Positions 6,773 through 14,004 of a stretch of DNA of 23,773 bases are shown in pieces. A model generated the notes under the pieces. That model saw only the letters and a list, made by a program, of their open reading frames with translations, was not told the DNA's origin and searched no databases. The first letter of the stretch is position 1; each line of letters starts with the position of its first letter. The stretch comes from JANMMJ01 sp964543235 (GTDB lineage Bacteria > Pseudomonadota > Alphaproteobacteria > Rhizobiales > Aestuariivirgaceae). The stretch covers positions 1-23,773 of the forward strand of contig CAZIXE010000057.1 in the NCBI GenBank assembly GCA_964543235.1. Direction: 5' to 3'. A program made the translations under genes and the position numbers.

Positions 6773-6988
6773 CACAAAGAAGTGCACGCGAACCGCATGT
6801 AACAACCTTTTGCTATGAATCTAAACCTTCCCCCACGCGGTGACCGACAAACAGCAACACGCGCACTCAGGTTCGCCAAACATCTTCTCAGCCTGCTTAA
6901 ATGGCAATCTGGTCGATTGGATCGAACGCTCCCCGATAGTTGCCAACGCGTATCGTCCGCCGAGACAGCCGTCGGATTCCTACCGTCA
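6773..6988 (+). other. Island right end, non-coding
   Basis: These 216 bases run from the stop of the last island gene to the right 588-bp repeat. I see no clear terminator: a short GCAC/GTGC pairing right after the stop has no T-tract. A small inverted repeat, TCGAT-TGG-ATCGA, lies at 6913-6925. The last bases, CCGTCACCCCGGC across the junction, resemble the start of intergenic palindromes common in this group. A frame starting at GTG 6840 stays open and enters the second nfu copy in frame. Confidence 0.55.
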
Positions 6989-7499
6989 CCCCGGCAAGCC
7001 GGTATTGCCGGGCTCGACCCGCGATTACCGCTCGGCCGCAGAGGCCGCCGAATCGCCGCTGGCCGAGCGGCTGTTCTCGGTGCAGGGTGTGGCCGGTGTC
7101 TTCCTCGGCCAGGACTTCGTCTCCGTCACCAAGGCGGCCGGCGAATGGCAGCATCTCAAGCCCGCCATTCTGGGCCTCATCATGGACCATTACCTCTCCG
7201 GCGCCCCGGTCCTCGTGCAGGGCAGTGCCCCGGCGAAGCCCCCTGAGGACGAGTTCTTCGATCCTGCCGACAAGGAAATCGTGGGCACTATCAAGGAGCT
7301 GCTGGAAACCCGCGTGCGCCCCGCCGTCGCCCAGGATGGCGGCGACATCACCTTCCACGGCTATCGCGAGGGCGTGGTCTATCTTAACATGCAGGGATCC
7401 TGCTCCGGCTGCCCGAGCTCCACCGCCACCCTGAAGCACGGCATCGAGAACCTGCTCCGCCATTTCGTCCCCGAAGTGACCGAGGTCAGGCCGGTTTGA
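6989..7499 (+). pseudogene. 5'-truncated second copy of nfu
   Basis: This copy lacks the first 16 codons and the start codon of nfu but is otherwise identical to 577-1087, including the CxxC cluster ligands. By chance or selection it is in frame with upstream island sequence. A frame from GTG 6840 would add 49 unrelated residues ending ...DSYRH before PGKPVLPG. No good ribosome-binding site precedes that GTG, and the start of the Nfu_N domain is missing. It is probably a remnant, though the C-terminal cluster-binding domain could still fold if translated. Confidence 0.85.
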
Positions 7500-7576
7500 C
7501 GGCAACCGTTGCCGCGGCGTATCACGCCGCCCGATGAAAGTGCTTGCCCTCGATACCTCCATGCAGGCCTGCTCGG
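6989..7576. repeat. Right copy of 588-bp direct repeat flanking the island
   Basis: This is the perfect repeat of 577-1164. It carries nfu from the third base of codon 17 to the stop, the 34-nt intergenic gap, and the first 14 codons of tsaB, which here continue into the intact gene. Identity over 588 bp points to recent duplication or ongoing gene conversion. The two direct copies are long enough for homologous recombination to delete the island together with one copy. Confidence 0.97.
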
Positions 7577-8649
7577 CGGCCGTCTATGACGCCGGCCGCG
7601 GCCGCGTCCTGGCCGAGGAGTTTCGCGAGATGGAGCGCGGCCACGCCGAGGCCATTGCGCCCATGGTCGCCGCCGTGCTGGCGGCGGCTGGCCTCGCCCC
7701 GCCGCAGCTTGGCCGCATCGCCGTGACCACCGGCCCCGGCACCTTTACCGGCGTCCGCATCGGCCTGGCCATGGCCAAGGGCTTGGGATTGGCACTCGAC
7801 CTGGCCGTCCTCGGCCTACCGAGCCTGCGCGTCATCGCCGAAAATGCCGTGGCTGATGCAGTGCCGCTGGCCGTTGTCGCCGATGCCCGTCTCGATGAGG
7901 TCTACGCCGCGATTTACGGGTCGGCCCGCGAGGAATTGCTGCCGCCCGGCGTCTTCACCCTGGAAGCCCTCCTGGACAGGCTGCCGGCCGGGCCGGTGTC
8001 GGTGATCGGCAGTGCCGCCGGTGCCTTGCTCGCCGCTGCTGGCCGCGCCGGCCTGGTCCGCAGCCGCGCCGGCGATCTTCCCGTGGCATCACGGCTGGCG
8101 CGCCTCGCCGCCGGCCTGCCGGCGCCGGAGCAGCCACCGCGCCCTCTCTATCTTCGGGGGCCGGGCGCCAGGCCGCAGGCGGAAGGCTTACTGCCCCCCC
8201 TCGCCATCCGCGACGCAACCCCGCTGGACGCCGGCCTGTTCGCTGCCATGCATGCCGAGGCTTTCACAGCGCCCTGGCCGGCCGAGGACTTTGCCAGGCT
8301 GATGGCGATGCCGGGGGCACGCCCGGTGATTGCGATGAGCCGCGACGAGCCGGTCGGCTTCGCCCTTGTCAGGCAGGCGGCCGACGAGGCCGAAATCCTG
8401 ACCATCGCGACCAGGCCGGCCTATCGCCGGCGGGGCGTGGCAAGGGCCCTGATCGAACATCAGCGCCGGGCGCTCGAGGCTGCGGGCGTGACGGCCCTTT
8501 ACATCGAGGTTGCACCATCCAATCTTGCCGCAAGGTTACTCTATGAGGCCCTGGGCTTTGGCGTGGCCGGCCGCCGCAAGGCCTATTACGGCGCCGCTGG
8601 CGGCCCACATGAGGACGCCATCGTCATGCGCAGGGAGGTCAGGCGGTGA
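7534..8649 (+). CDS. tsaB: TsaB-RimI fusion: tRNA t6A synthesis subunit joined to ribosomal-protein N-acetyltransferase
   Basis: This 371-residue protein joins two enzymes usually encoded by adjacent genes. Residues 1-215 are TsaB: MKVLALDTSMQACS, then TTGPGTFTGVRIGLAMAKGL (65-84), ending with the typical YLRGPGARPQ (206-215). TsaB is the scaffold partner of TsaD in making threonylcarbamoyl-A37 on tRNAs reading ANN codons. Residues about 222-371 are a RimI-type GNAT domain with the acetyl-CoA loop RRRGVAR (298-304), IEVAPSN (324-330) and LYEALGF (336-342). RimI acetylates the N-terminus of ribosomal protein S18. The frame is continuous. No clear Shine-Dalgarno lies before the ATG, but a GCGGCG-TATCA-CGCCGC hairpin does. 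The next start overlaps its stop (GTGA). Its original promoter upstream of nfu is now separated from it by the island. Confidence 0.93.
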   Translation: MKVLALDTSMQACSAAVYDAGRGRVLAEEFREMERGHAEAIAPMVAAVLAAAGLAPPQLGRIAVTTGPGTFTGVRIGLAMAKGLGLALDLAVLGLPSLRVIAENAVADAVPLAVVADARLDEVYAAIYGSAREELLPPGVFTLEALLDRLPAGPVSVIGSAAGALLAAAGRAGLVRSRAGDLPVASRLARLAAGLPAPEQPPRPLYLRGPGARPQAEGLLPPLAIRDATPLDAGLFAAMHAEAFTAPWPAEDFARLMAMPGARPVIAMSRDEPVGFALVRQAADEAEILTIATRPAYRRRGVARALIEHQRRALEAAGVTALYIEVAPSNLAARLLYEALGFGVAGRRKAYYGAAGGPHEDAIVMRREVRR

Positions 8650-9431
8650 GCCGGCTGCGCCCCGCGGTGGTCCTCCTGGCCTTTGCCTGCCTCACCCTGC
8701 CGCTGATGCCGCTCCAGCAGCTGTTCGTCTGGGCATGGCCGCGGGCGGCGCGGGCGTTTCCGATGTACTACCATCGTGTCGTGCTCCGCATTCTCGGCGT
8801 CAGGTTGCGGAAGGTCGGCCGGCCGTTGGTCATTGGGCCTGCTTTGCTGGTGTCGAACCACGTTTCCTGGCTTGACATTGTCGTCCTGAGTGCCCTTGCG
8901 CCGGTGTCATTCGTGGCCAAGCGGGAGGTCCATGGCTGGCCCTTTTTCGGTACCCTCGCAAGACTCCAACGTACTGTTTTTATTGATAGAAATCGCCGCC
9001 ACAGCACCGGCGACGCGCGCGATGAACTGCGTGAGCGGCTGCGCGCCGGCGACATTCTGGTGCTTTTCGCCGAAGGAACGTCCGGCGATGGTGTCCGTGT
9101 CCTGCCTTTCAAGTCCTCGTTCTTTTCTGCCGCCGAAGCCACGGGCGCCACCGTACAGCCAATTTCTCTTGTTTATTCAGGGCATTGGGGTCTGCCGATG
9201 AACCGCAGGACCAGGCCTCTCTACGCCTGGTACGGCGATATGGATCTGGGTCCCCATCTCTGGGAGGCCTTGGCAGCCGGACCGATCGAAGTGACGGCTG
9301 TCTGTCATCCGCCGCTGCCCGATGGCAACAGCCGCAAGTCGCTCGCCAGGGAGGCGGAGCAACGGGTCCGAAACGGACTGGTCAGCACCTTGGCCGGGAG
9401 GGGCGTTCCCACCCATGCCGAAATGAGCTAG
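8646..9431 (+). CDS. plsC: 1-acyl-sn-glycerol-3-phosphate acyltransferase (PlsC family)
   Basis: This 261-residue membrane-associated acyltransferase is predicted to add the second fatty acid to lysophosphatidic acid, giving phosphatidic acid for phospholipid synthesis. The catalytic box NHVSWLD (71-77, the HxxxxD motif), FIDR (112-115) and FAEGTSG (141-147) appear in the family order. Residues about 8-30 form a hydrophobic segment. The GTG start at 8646 overlaps the tsaB-rimI stop as GTGA, implying coupled translation. This family has several paralogues, and an ornithine-lipid acyltransferase role cannot be excluded. Confidence 0.9.
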   Translation: MSRLRPAVVLLAFACLTLPLMPLQQLFVWAWPRAARAFPMYYHRVVLRILGVRLRKVGRPLVIGPALLVSNHVSWLDIVVLSALAPVSFVAKREVHGWPFFGTLARLQRTVFIDRNRRHSTGDARDELRERLRAGDILVLFAEGTSGDGVRVLPFKSSFFSAAEATGATVQPISLVYSGHWGLPMNRRTRPLYAWYGDMDLGPHLWEALAAGPIEVTAVCHPPLPDGNSRKSLAREAEQRVRNGLVSTLAGRGVPTHAEMS

Positions 9432-9440
9432 GGAGCCTGC

Positions 9441-10793
9441 ATGTCGAGCGAACGACGAAAGCTGGTCTTCATCAAGACCTATGGCTGCCAGATGAACGCC
9501 TATGACAGCGAGCGCATGGGCGACATTCTGGCAGGCGCGGGCTTTGGCCTGACGGACCGGGCTGAGGACGCCGAGCTGGTGATCCTCAACACCTGCCACA
9601 TACGCGAAAAGGCCTCGGAAAAGGTCTTCTCCGAACTGGGCCGCATCCGCAGGCTGAAGGAGCGCCGGGCACGCCGCGGACTGACGACAGCCATCGCCGT
9701 TGCCGGCTGCGTGGCCCAGGCTGAAGGCGACGAGATTGTCCGGCGCGCTCCGGTGGTCGATCTGGTCATAGGTCCGCAGACATACCACCGGCTGCCGGAG
9801 CTCCTCCGGCGCCAGAAAGAGAAGGGGCGGCCCGTTGTCGAGACGGAGTTTCCCGTCGAAGACAAGTTTGACCGCCTTGAGAACATCCCCCGCGCCAGAT
9901 CTGTGACTGCCTTCGTCACGGTGCAGGAAGGCTGCGACAAATTCTGCACCTTCTGCGTTGTGCCTTATACGCGGGGTGCCGAATTCTCGCGGCCCGTCTC
10001 TCAGGTCACCGCCGAAGCCGAGCGGCTGGCCAGGGCCGGTGTGCGCGAAATCACCTTGCTGGGCCAGAACGTCAATGCCTATCACGGTCTTTCGGAGCAG
10101 GGCGAAGTCTGGTCATTGGCCCGCCTCATCGCACATCTGTCGCATATCCCCGGTATCGAAAGAATCCGTTACACCACCAGCCACCCACGCGAGATCACTG
10201 ACGATTTGATTGCTGCCCATGCCGACAACCCCAAGCTGATGCCCTATCTGCACCTCCCGGTTCAGGCTGGCAGCGACCGCATTCTCAAGGCCATGAATCG
10301 CGGCCACACGTCTGACGGCTACCTTCGGCTCATTGAGCGTATTCGCGCCGCGCGGCCGGATATTGCGATTTCGGGTGATTTCATCGTCGGCTTCCCCGGC
10401 GAGACGGATGCCGATTTCGAGGAGACTCTGAGCGTTGTCAGGCAAGTGAGATATGCCAGCGCATTCTCCTTCAAATACTCGCCGCGGCCCGGAACGCCAG
10501 CGGCGGCGCGGGACGACCAGATCCCCGACGCCGTGAAGTCCGAGCGGTTGTCGCGCCTGCAGGTCCTCCTCGGGCAACAGATGCATGAATTCAATGCAAG
10601 TTGCGTGGGCCGCAACCTGCCAGTGCTGCTCGAAAAGCCCGGGCGCCACAGCGGGCAGATTGCGGGCCGGTCGCCCTATCTCCAGGCCGTTCACGTTGAT
10701 GCTCGCGCAGGCAACATTGGTGATATAGTAACTCTGATGATTGATGGGGTTGGCGCGAACAGCCTTTCGGCTCATACTCGCGCTGCGGCATGA
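9441..10793 (+). CDS. miaB: tRNA-2-methylthio-N6-dimethylallyladenosine synthase MiaB
   Basis: This 450-residue radical-SAM methylthiotransferase adds the 2-methylthio group to i6A37 of tRNAs. The N-terminal MTTase domain supplies three cluster cysteines: C16 (KTYGCQMN), C52 (NTCHIREKA) and C90 (VAGCVAQ). The radical-SAM CxxxCxxC motif is C165-C169-C172 (GCDKFCTFC). A TRAM RNA-binding domain ends the protein, from about 385 on. HIREKA and the cysteine context fit MiaB rather than RimO or MtaB. GGGAG precedes the ATG by 7 nt. The gene order plsC-miaB-phoH-ybeY-corC is usual for Alphaproteobacteria. Confidence 0.96.
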   Translation: MSSERRKLVFIKTYGCQMNAYDSERMGDILAGAGFGLTDRAEDAELVILNTCHIREKASEKVFSELGRIRRLKERRARRGLTTAIAVAGCVAQAEGDEIVRRAPVVDLVIGPQTYHRLPELLRRQKEKGRPVVETEFPVEDKFDRLENIPRARSVTAFVTVQEGCDKFCTFCVVPYTRGAEFSRPVSQVTAEAERLARAGVREITLLGQNVNAYHGLSEQGEVWSLARLIAHLSHIPGIERIRYTTSHPREITDDLIAAHADNPKLMPYLHLPVQAGSDRILKAMNRGHTSDGYLRLIERIRAARPDIAISGDFIVGFPGETDADFEETLSVVRQVRYASAFSFKYSPRPGTPAAARDDQIPDAVKSERLSRLQVLLGQQMHEFNASCVGRNLPVLLEKPGRHSGQIAGRSPYLQAVHVDARAGNIGDIVTLMIDGVGANSLSAHTRAAA

Positions 10794-10824
10794 GTGATTC
10801 TGGAAGGAACGGAGCTATCAGTCC

Positions 10825-11847
10825 TTGACGTCACGCCTAGGTGCCAGCGAACTGGCAGCGCAAATTCCCGACTCGGCGCCCGATGATCGGGACCTTCTCA
10901 CCCTATCCTTCGAGGACAATCGGCTGTTGACCCCGCTGTTCGGCGAGCATGACGAACACCTCGCCCTGATCGAGCACCGGCTTGGTGTCGATATCGTGCC
11001 ACGGGGTAATCGCGTATCGGTCCGCGGTTCCGGTCGGGCCCGCGAGTCGGCAAGACAGGTGCTGTCGAGTCTCTACCAACGGCTGCGCAAGGGCCTCGAC
11101 GTTTCCAAGGGAGATGTCGAAGGGGCGATTCGCATGAGCCAGGTCCACCCGGAACTGACCGAGCCTGAGGGAGCGGTCCGGACCAGAAAGCGGCTTGTGG
11201 TGCCGCGCACGCCGACCCAGAGGAACTACATCGCCGCGATCCGCCAGCAGGAACTTGTGTTCGGTGAGGGTCCTGCCGGTACGGGCAAGACCTACCTCGC
11301 CGTTGCCTGCGCCGCGGCAGCGCTCATGAATGGCGAAGTAGACCGGATCATCCTGTCCCGCCCAGCCGTCGAAGCCGGCGAGCGTCTCGGTTTCTTGCCC
11401 GGCGATATGAAGGAGAAGGTCGATCCGTACCTTCGCCCGCTTTATGATGCGCTCTATGACGTAATGCCGGCCAACCTGGTCGCCAAGGGCATGGCCGAAG
11501 GTTCCATCGAAATCGCGCCGCTGGCTTTCATGCGTGGCCGTACCCTGGCGCATGCCTTTGTTATTCTTGACGAAGCTCAAAACACCACGCCCCAGCAGAT
11601 GAAGATGTTCTTGACGCGCCTCGGCGAAGGCAGCCGCATGGTCGTGACTGGTGATCCAAGCCAGGTGGACCTGCCGCCGGGCGGCCAGTCGGGACTGATC
11701 GACGCGCTGGCGACGCTGAAGGATGTGCCGGGGATTGGCCGGGTGACATTCACCAACGCGGATATTGTCAGGCATACGCTTGTGGGCAGAATCGTTGCCG
11801 CTTACGATCGCAAGGAACGTGGTGGCCGCAAGCCGAAGACGCCATGA
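10825..11847 (+). CDS. PhoH family protein (PhoH-like ATPase)
   Basis: This 340-residue P-loop ATPase of the PhoH/YbeZ group is linked with ribosome and RNA maturation. An N-terminal KH-like region (about 25-95) is followed by the ATPase domain with Walker A GPAGTGKT (149-156), Walker B VILDEAQN (246-253) and a sensor segment VVTGDPSQVDLP. The TTG start at 10825 has AAGGAACGGAG at suitable distance; no ATG lies earlier in frame near it. Its stop overlaps ybeY (ATGA), the usual functional partner. Confidence 0.94.
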   Translation: MTSRLGASELAAQIPDSAPDDRDLLTLSFEDNRLLTPLFGEHDEHLALIEHRLGVDIVPRGNRVSVRGSGRARESARQVLSSLYQRLRKGLDVSKGDVEGAIRMSQVHPELTEPEGAVRTRKRLVVPRTPTQRNYIAAIRQQELVFGEGPAGTGKTYLAVACAAAALMNGEVDRIILSRPAVEAGERLGFLPGDMKEKVDPYLRPLYDALYDVMPANLVAKGMAEGSIEIAPLAFMRGRTLAHAFVILDEAQNTTPQQMKMFLTRLGEGSRMVVTGDPSQVDLPPGGQSGLIDALATLKDVPGIGRVTFTNADIVRHTLVGRIVAAYDRKERGGRKPKTP

Positions 11848-12326
11848 TTGCCACTCTGTCGATTGCCGACGATCATTGGTACGGCGTCGAGGGCCTGGAA
11901 GCCGCCATTACTGCCGCCGCCGCCGCAATTACCGCCGCCGATCAGCATGTGCCGGCCGATGCCGAGACCGCCGTACTGCTGACCGGCGACGATGAGATCC
12001 GGGTCCTCAACAAGACGTGGCGGGGCAGGGACGTTGCTACCAATGTCCTGTCTTTTCCAGTGCCAACGGCATATGTATCGCCCCAGGGTGAGCCGGCCTT
12101 TCTTGGCGATGTGGCGCTCGCCTGGGGTGTCGTCAGTCGCGAGGCGGAACAACAGGGCAAGTCCGTGCGCGACCATGCATGCCACCTTGTGATACATGGC
12201 ATGTTGCATCTCCTCGGTTACGACCATGACAACGACACGGCGGCCGGCAGGATGGAGGCCCTGGAAGCGCGGATCCTGGCCGGCCTCGGAATTCCCGATC
12301 CCTACCGCGCCGCGGGGATGATATGA
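11844..12326 (+). CDS. ybeY: Endoribonuclease YbeY (16S rRNA maturation)
   Basis: This 160-residue zinc-dependent endoribonuclease acts in 16S rRNA 3'-end maturation and ribosome quality control. The hallmark HGMLHLLGYDH (118-128) gives the zinc ligands H118, H122 and H128. NKTWRGRDVATNVLSFP (56-72) is the other conserved block. An Ala-rich stretch, AAITAAAAAITAAD (20-33), is unusual in appearance but lies in a variable region. Translation is probably coupled to phoH through the ATGA overlap. Confidence 0.96.
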   Translation: MIATLSIADDHWYGVEGLEAAITAAAAAITAADQHVPADAETAVLLTGDDEIRVLNKTWRGRDVATNVLSFPVPTAYVSPQGEPAFLGDVALAWGVVSREAEQQGKSVRDHACHLVIHGMLHLLGYDHDNDTAAGRMEALEARILAGLGIPDPYRAAGMI

Positions 12327-12381
12327 TGCGTGAGGCGCCTGTCCCCATTTACGGGTACAGCCGTCGAATTCGATAGAGTTG

Positions 12382-13386
12382 ATGAACGACCCGGAACCTT
12401 CCAGTAGCACACTGCGCGAGTCCTTTTGGCGACGTCTGAGATCGCGCCTCATTCGCAATGGTGACGCCAGCCTGCGCGAGAGCCTCGAAGACGTCATTGA
12501 AAGCCACGGTAAGGACAATGGCGGGGAGACCATCAAGGCCGAAGCTCGGTCGATGATGCTCAATCTCATCGCGTTTTCTGAGTTGAGGGTCGATGATGTG
12601 ATGGTCCCTCGCGCCGATATCGTGGCCGTCCCCGATACCGCGACCATGCGCGAGCTTCTCGATCGCTTCATCGAAGCTAACCACTCGCGGCTTCCCGTCT
12701 ATCATGAAACCCTTGATGGTACTTCCGGCATGGTCCACATCAAGGATGTGGTGCGCTGGATCGCGTTGAAGGGTTCGCGCAAGCGCAAACGGGCGGCGAA
12801 GGATGAAGCCAAGCCGGCCGGCTTGTCGATCGCCGTTCCCGATCTCGCGACTCCTGTTAAGCAGGCCGGTATCGTTCGGGAGCTCTTGTTCGTACCTCCT
12901 TCGATGCCGGCTTCAGATCTGTTGGTGAAGATGCAGGCAACCCACATCCACATGGCAATCGTTGTGGATGAGTATGGCGGGACGGATGGTCTGGTTTCCA
13001 TCGAGGATCTGGTCGAAGAGATCGTCGGCGATATCTCCGACGAACACGATACGGCGGAAGCGCGAATGATCCGGGGAGGCGAGAACGGTGTTTATGTCGC
13101 CGATGCACGTGTTGGCATGGAGGAACTGGAAGAACTGCTTGGCATCGACTTTCTCCCTGACGAGCGCGATCAGGATGCTGACACGTTGGGCGGGCTGATC
13201 TTCTCCATGATGGGCCGTGTGCCGGTGCGCGGCGAACTCATCCGGCACGAAAGCGGCATTGAGTTCGAGATACTCGATTCCGACCCGCGGCGCGTCAAGC
13301 GCATCCGGATTCACACCCGCACCTCGCCAAGGAAAGATCCTGGCGACAGCGGGGAGGATTCAGGAACCGGCACTCCCCCGCCATAA
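12382..13386 (+). CDS. CorC/HlyC-type CBS-domain protein (hemolysin family)
   Basis: This 334-residue protein is related to CorC, proposed to support magnesium/cobalt export and envelope function; it is often misnamed hemolysin. It lacks the N-terminal DUF21 membrane region. Residues about 65-190 form a CBS pair (DDVMVPRADIVAVP; HSRLPVYHETLDGTSGMVHI; IHMAIVVDEYGGTDGLVS), and the C-terminal CorC_HlyC domain spans about 230-310 (LLGIDFLPDERDQDADTLGG). An ATG at 12382 or the TTG just before it could start the gene; the ribosome-binding site is weak. A 16-codon frame (12326-12376) sits between ybeY and this gene. Lnt usually follows in relatives but is absent here, and the 3' end overlaps the convergent LysE gene by 27 bp. 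Confidence 0.9.
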   Translation: MNDPEPSSSTLRESFWRRLRSRLIRNGDASLRESLEDVIESHGKDNGGETIKAEARSMMLNLIAFSELRVDDVMVPRADIVAVPDTATMRELLDRFIEANHSRLPVYHETLDGTSGMVHIKDVVRWIALKGSRKRKRAAKDEAKPAGLSIAVPDLATPVKQAGIVRELLFVPPSMPASDLLVKMQATHIHMAIVVDEYGGTDGLVSIEDLVEEIVGDISDEHDTAEARMIRGGENGVYVADARVGMEELEELLGIDFLPDERDQDADTLGGLIFSMMGRVPVRGELIRHESGIEFEILDSDPRRVKRIRIHTRTSPRKDPGDSGEDSGTGTPPP

Positions 13387-14004
13387 CAGTTCGATCCCGA
13401 ACCACATGAAAAAGGCGCCCGCGAGCGCCTCGATCCGGTGCCGGGCGCGTTGATAGGCAGCAAGAAAACCGGGGCGCGAGAACAGGCCGAGGAGCGTAAC
13501 GTAATAGAGCGCCGACATGCCGAGCATAACGCCGACCCCTGTTAGCCCCAGCCACAGGGGGCCTCGCGCCACCGATGTGGTGGCGAACAGGCTGGCGACG
13601 AAGACGAGTGATTTGGGGTTTGAGAGATTTGTCAGAAACCCCATGCGATAGGCGGCAGCCGGAGAGATGTCGGCGGAAGGCGCGTTTGGGCGCATGGCTT
13701 CTTGTGAACTTGACCACCATTTGTACAGAAGGCTCAATCCTCTCCAGCCGATATAGAGCCCGCCGGCCAGTTCGATGCCGCGAAACAGTTCCGGAAACTG
13801 TCGCAAGGCCCAGACGAGACCGAACAGGCCGCCAAAGGCCCACAGCACGCCGCAGCTCAGTATGCCGGCGGTTACCGCGATGGCCGCTGCGCGGCCATGG
13901 GACAAGGCGGCCCAACTGAACAGCAGTGTATTTGGTCCAGGCGTGATGATCGCCACCAGCCAGAATCCGGCGAACGGTATCAGGCTTTCGAGTCCCGGCG
14001 TCAC
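13360..14004 (-). CDS. LysE family amino-acid exporter (RhtB-like)
   Basis: This 214-residue inner-membrane protein shows about six hydrophobic segments and the LysE/RhtB signature near its N-terminus, ITPGPNTLLFSWAALSHGR (about 20-38). A middle GGLYIGWRGLSLLY segment is also typical. The family exports amino acids or related metabolites; the substrate is unknown. The GTG start at 14004 overlaps the upstream dehydrogenase stop (GTGA), so the two genes form an operon. The 3' end overlaps the convergent corC end. Confidence 0.88.
   Translation of the reverse strand: MTPGLESLIPFAGFWLVAIITPGPNTLLFSWAALSHGRAAAIAVTAGILSCGVLWAFGGLFGLVWALRQFPELFRGIELAGGLYIGWRGLSLLYKWWSSSQEAMRPNAPSADISPAAAYRMGFLTNLSNPKSLVFVASLFATTSVARGPLWLGLTGVGVMLGMSALYYVTLLGLFSRPGFLAAYQRARHRIEALAGAFFMWFGIELLWRGSAGS

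Larger units (their letters stand above)
1165..6988 (+). mobile_element. Genomic island with a five-gene putative defence operon
   Basis: These 5824 bases separate the two copies of the 588-bp repeat. All five genes point rightward and are tightly packed, with ATGA overlaps at two junctions and 8-nt gaps at the other two. Base composition is visibly less GC-rich than the surrounding genes, and rare-looking codons are more frequent, both signs of acquisition. No integrase, transposase, tRNA att site or plasmid replication gene is present. The repeat-island-repeat order is what single-crossover integration of a 6412-bp circle carrying the 588-bp host fragment would give. The gene set (methyltransferase, BglII-like protein, ParB-like protein, SNF2 helicase, DUF3883 nuclease) suggests modification-based phage defence. 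Confidence 0.85.

Noticed and set aside
1165..6988. Island as a transposon or integrase-driven element
   Set aside because: No transposase or recombinase, no terminal inverted repeats at both ends, and the flanking duplication of 588 bp is far longer than target duplications.
6815..7246. 143-residue frame at the island right end running into the nfu copy
   Set aside because: Reads the nfu repeat out of frame, giving low-complexity Arg/Gly-rich sequence; no ribosome-binding site.
9177..10085. 302-residue minus-strand frame opposite plsC and miaB
   Set aside because: Shadow of well-supported plus-strand genes; no recognisable domain.
11802..12671. 289-residue minus-strand frame opposite ybeY and corC
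   Set aside because: Spans several genuine genes on the other strand and has no family features.
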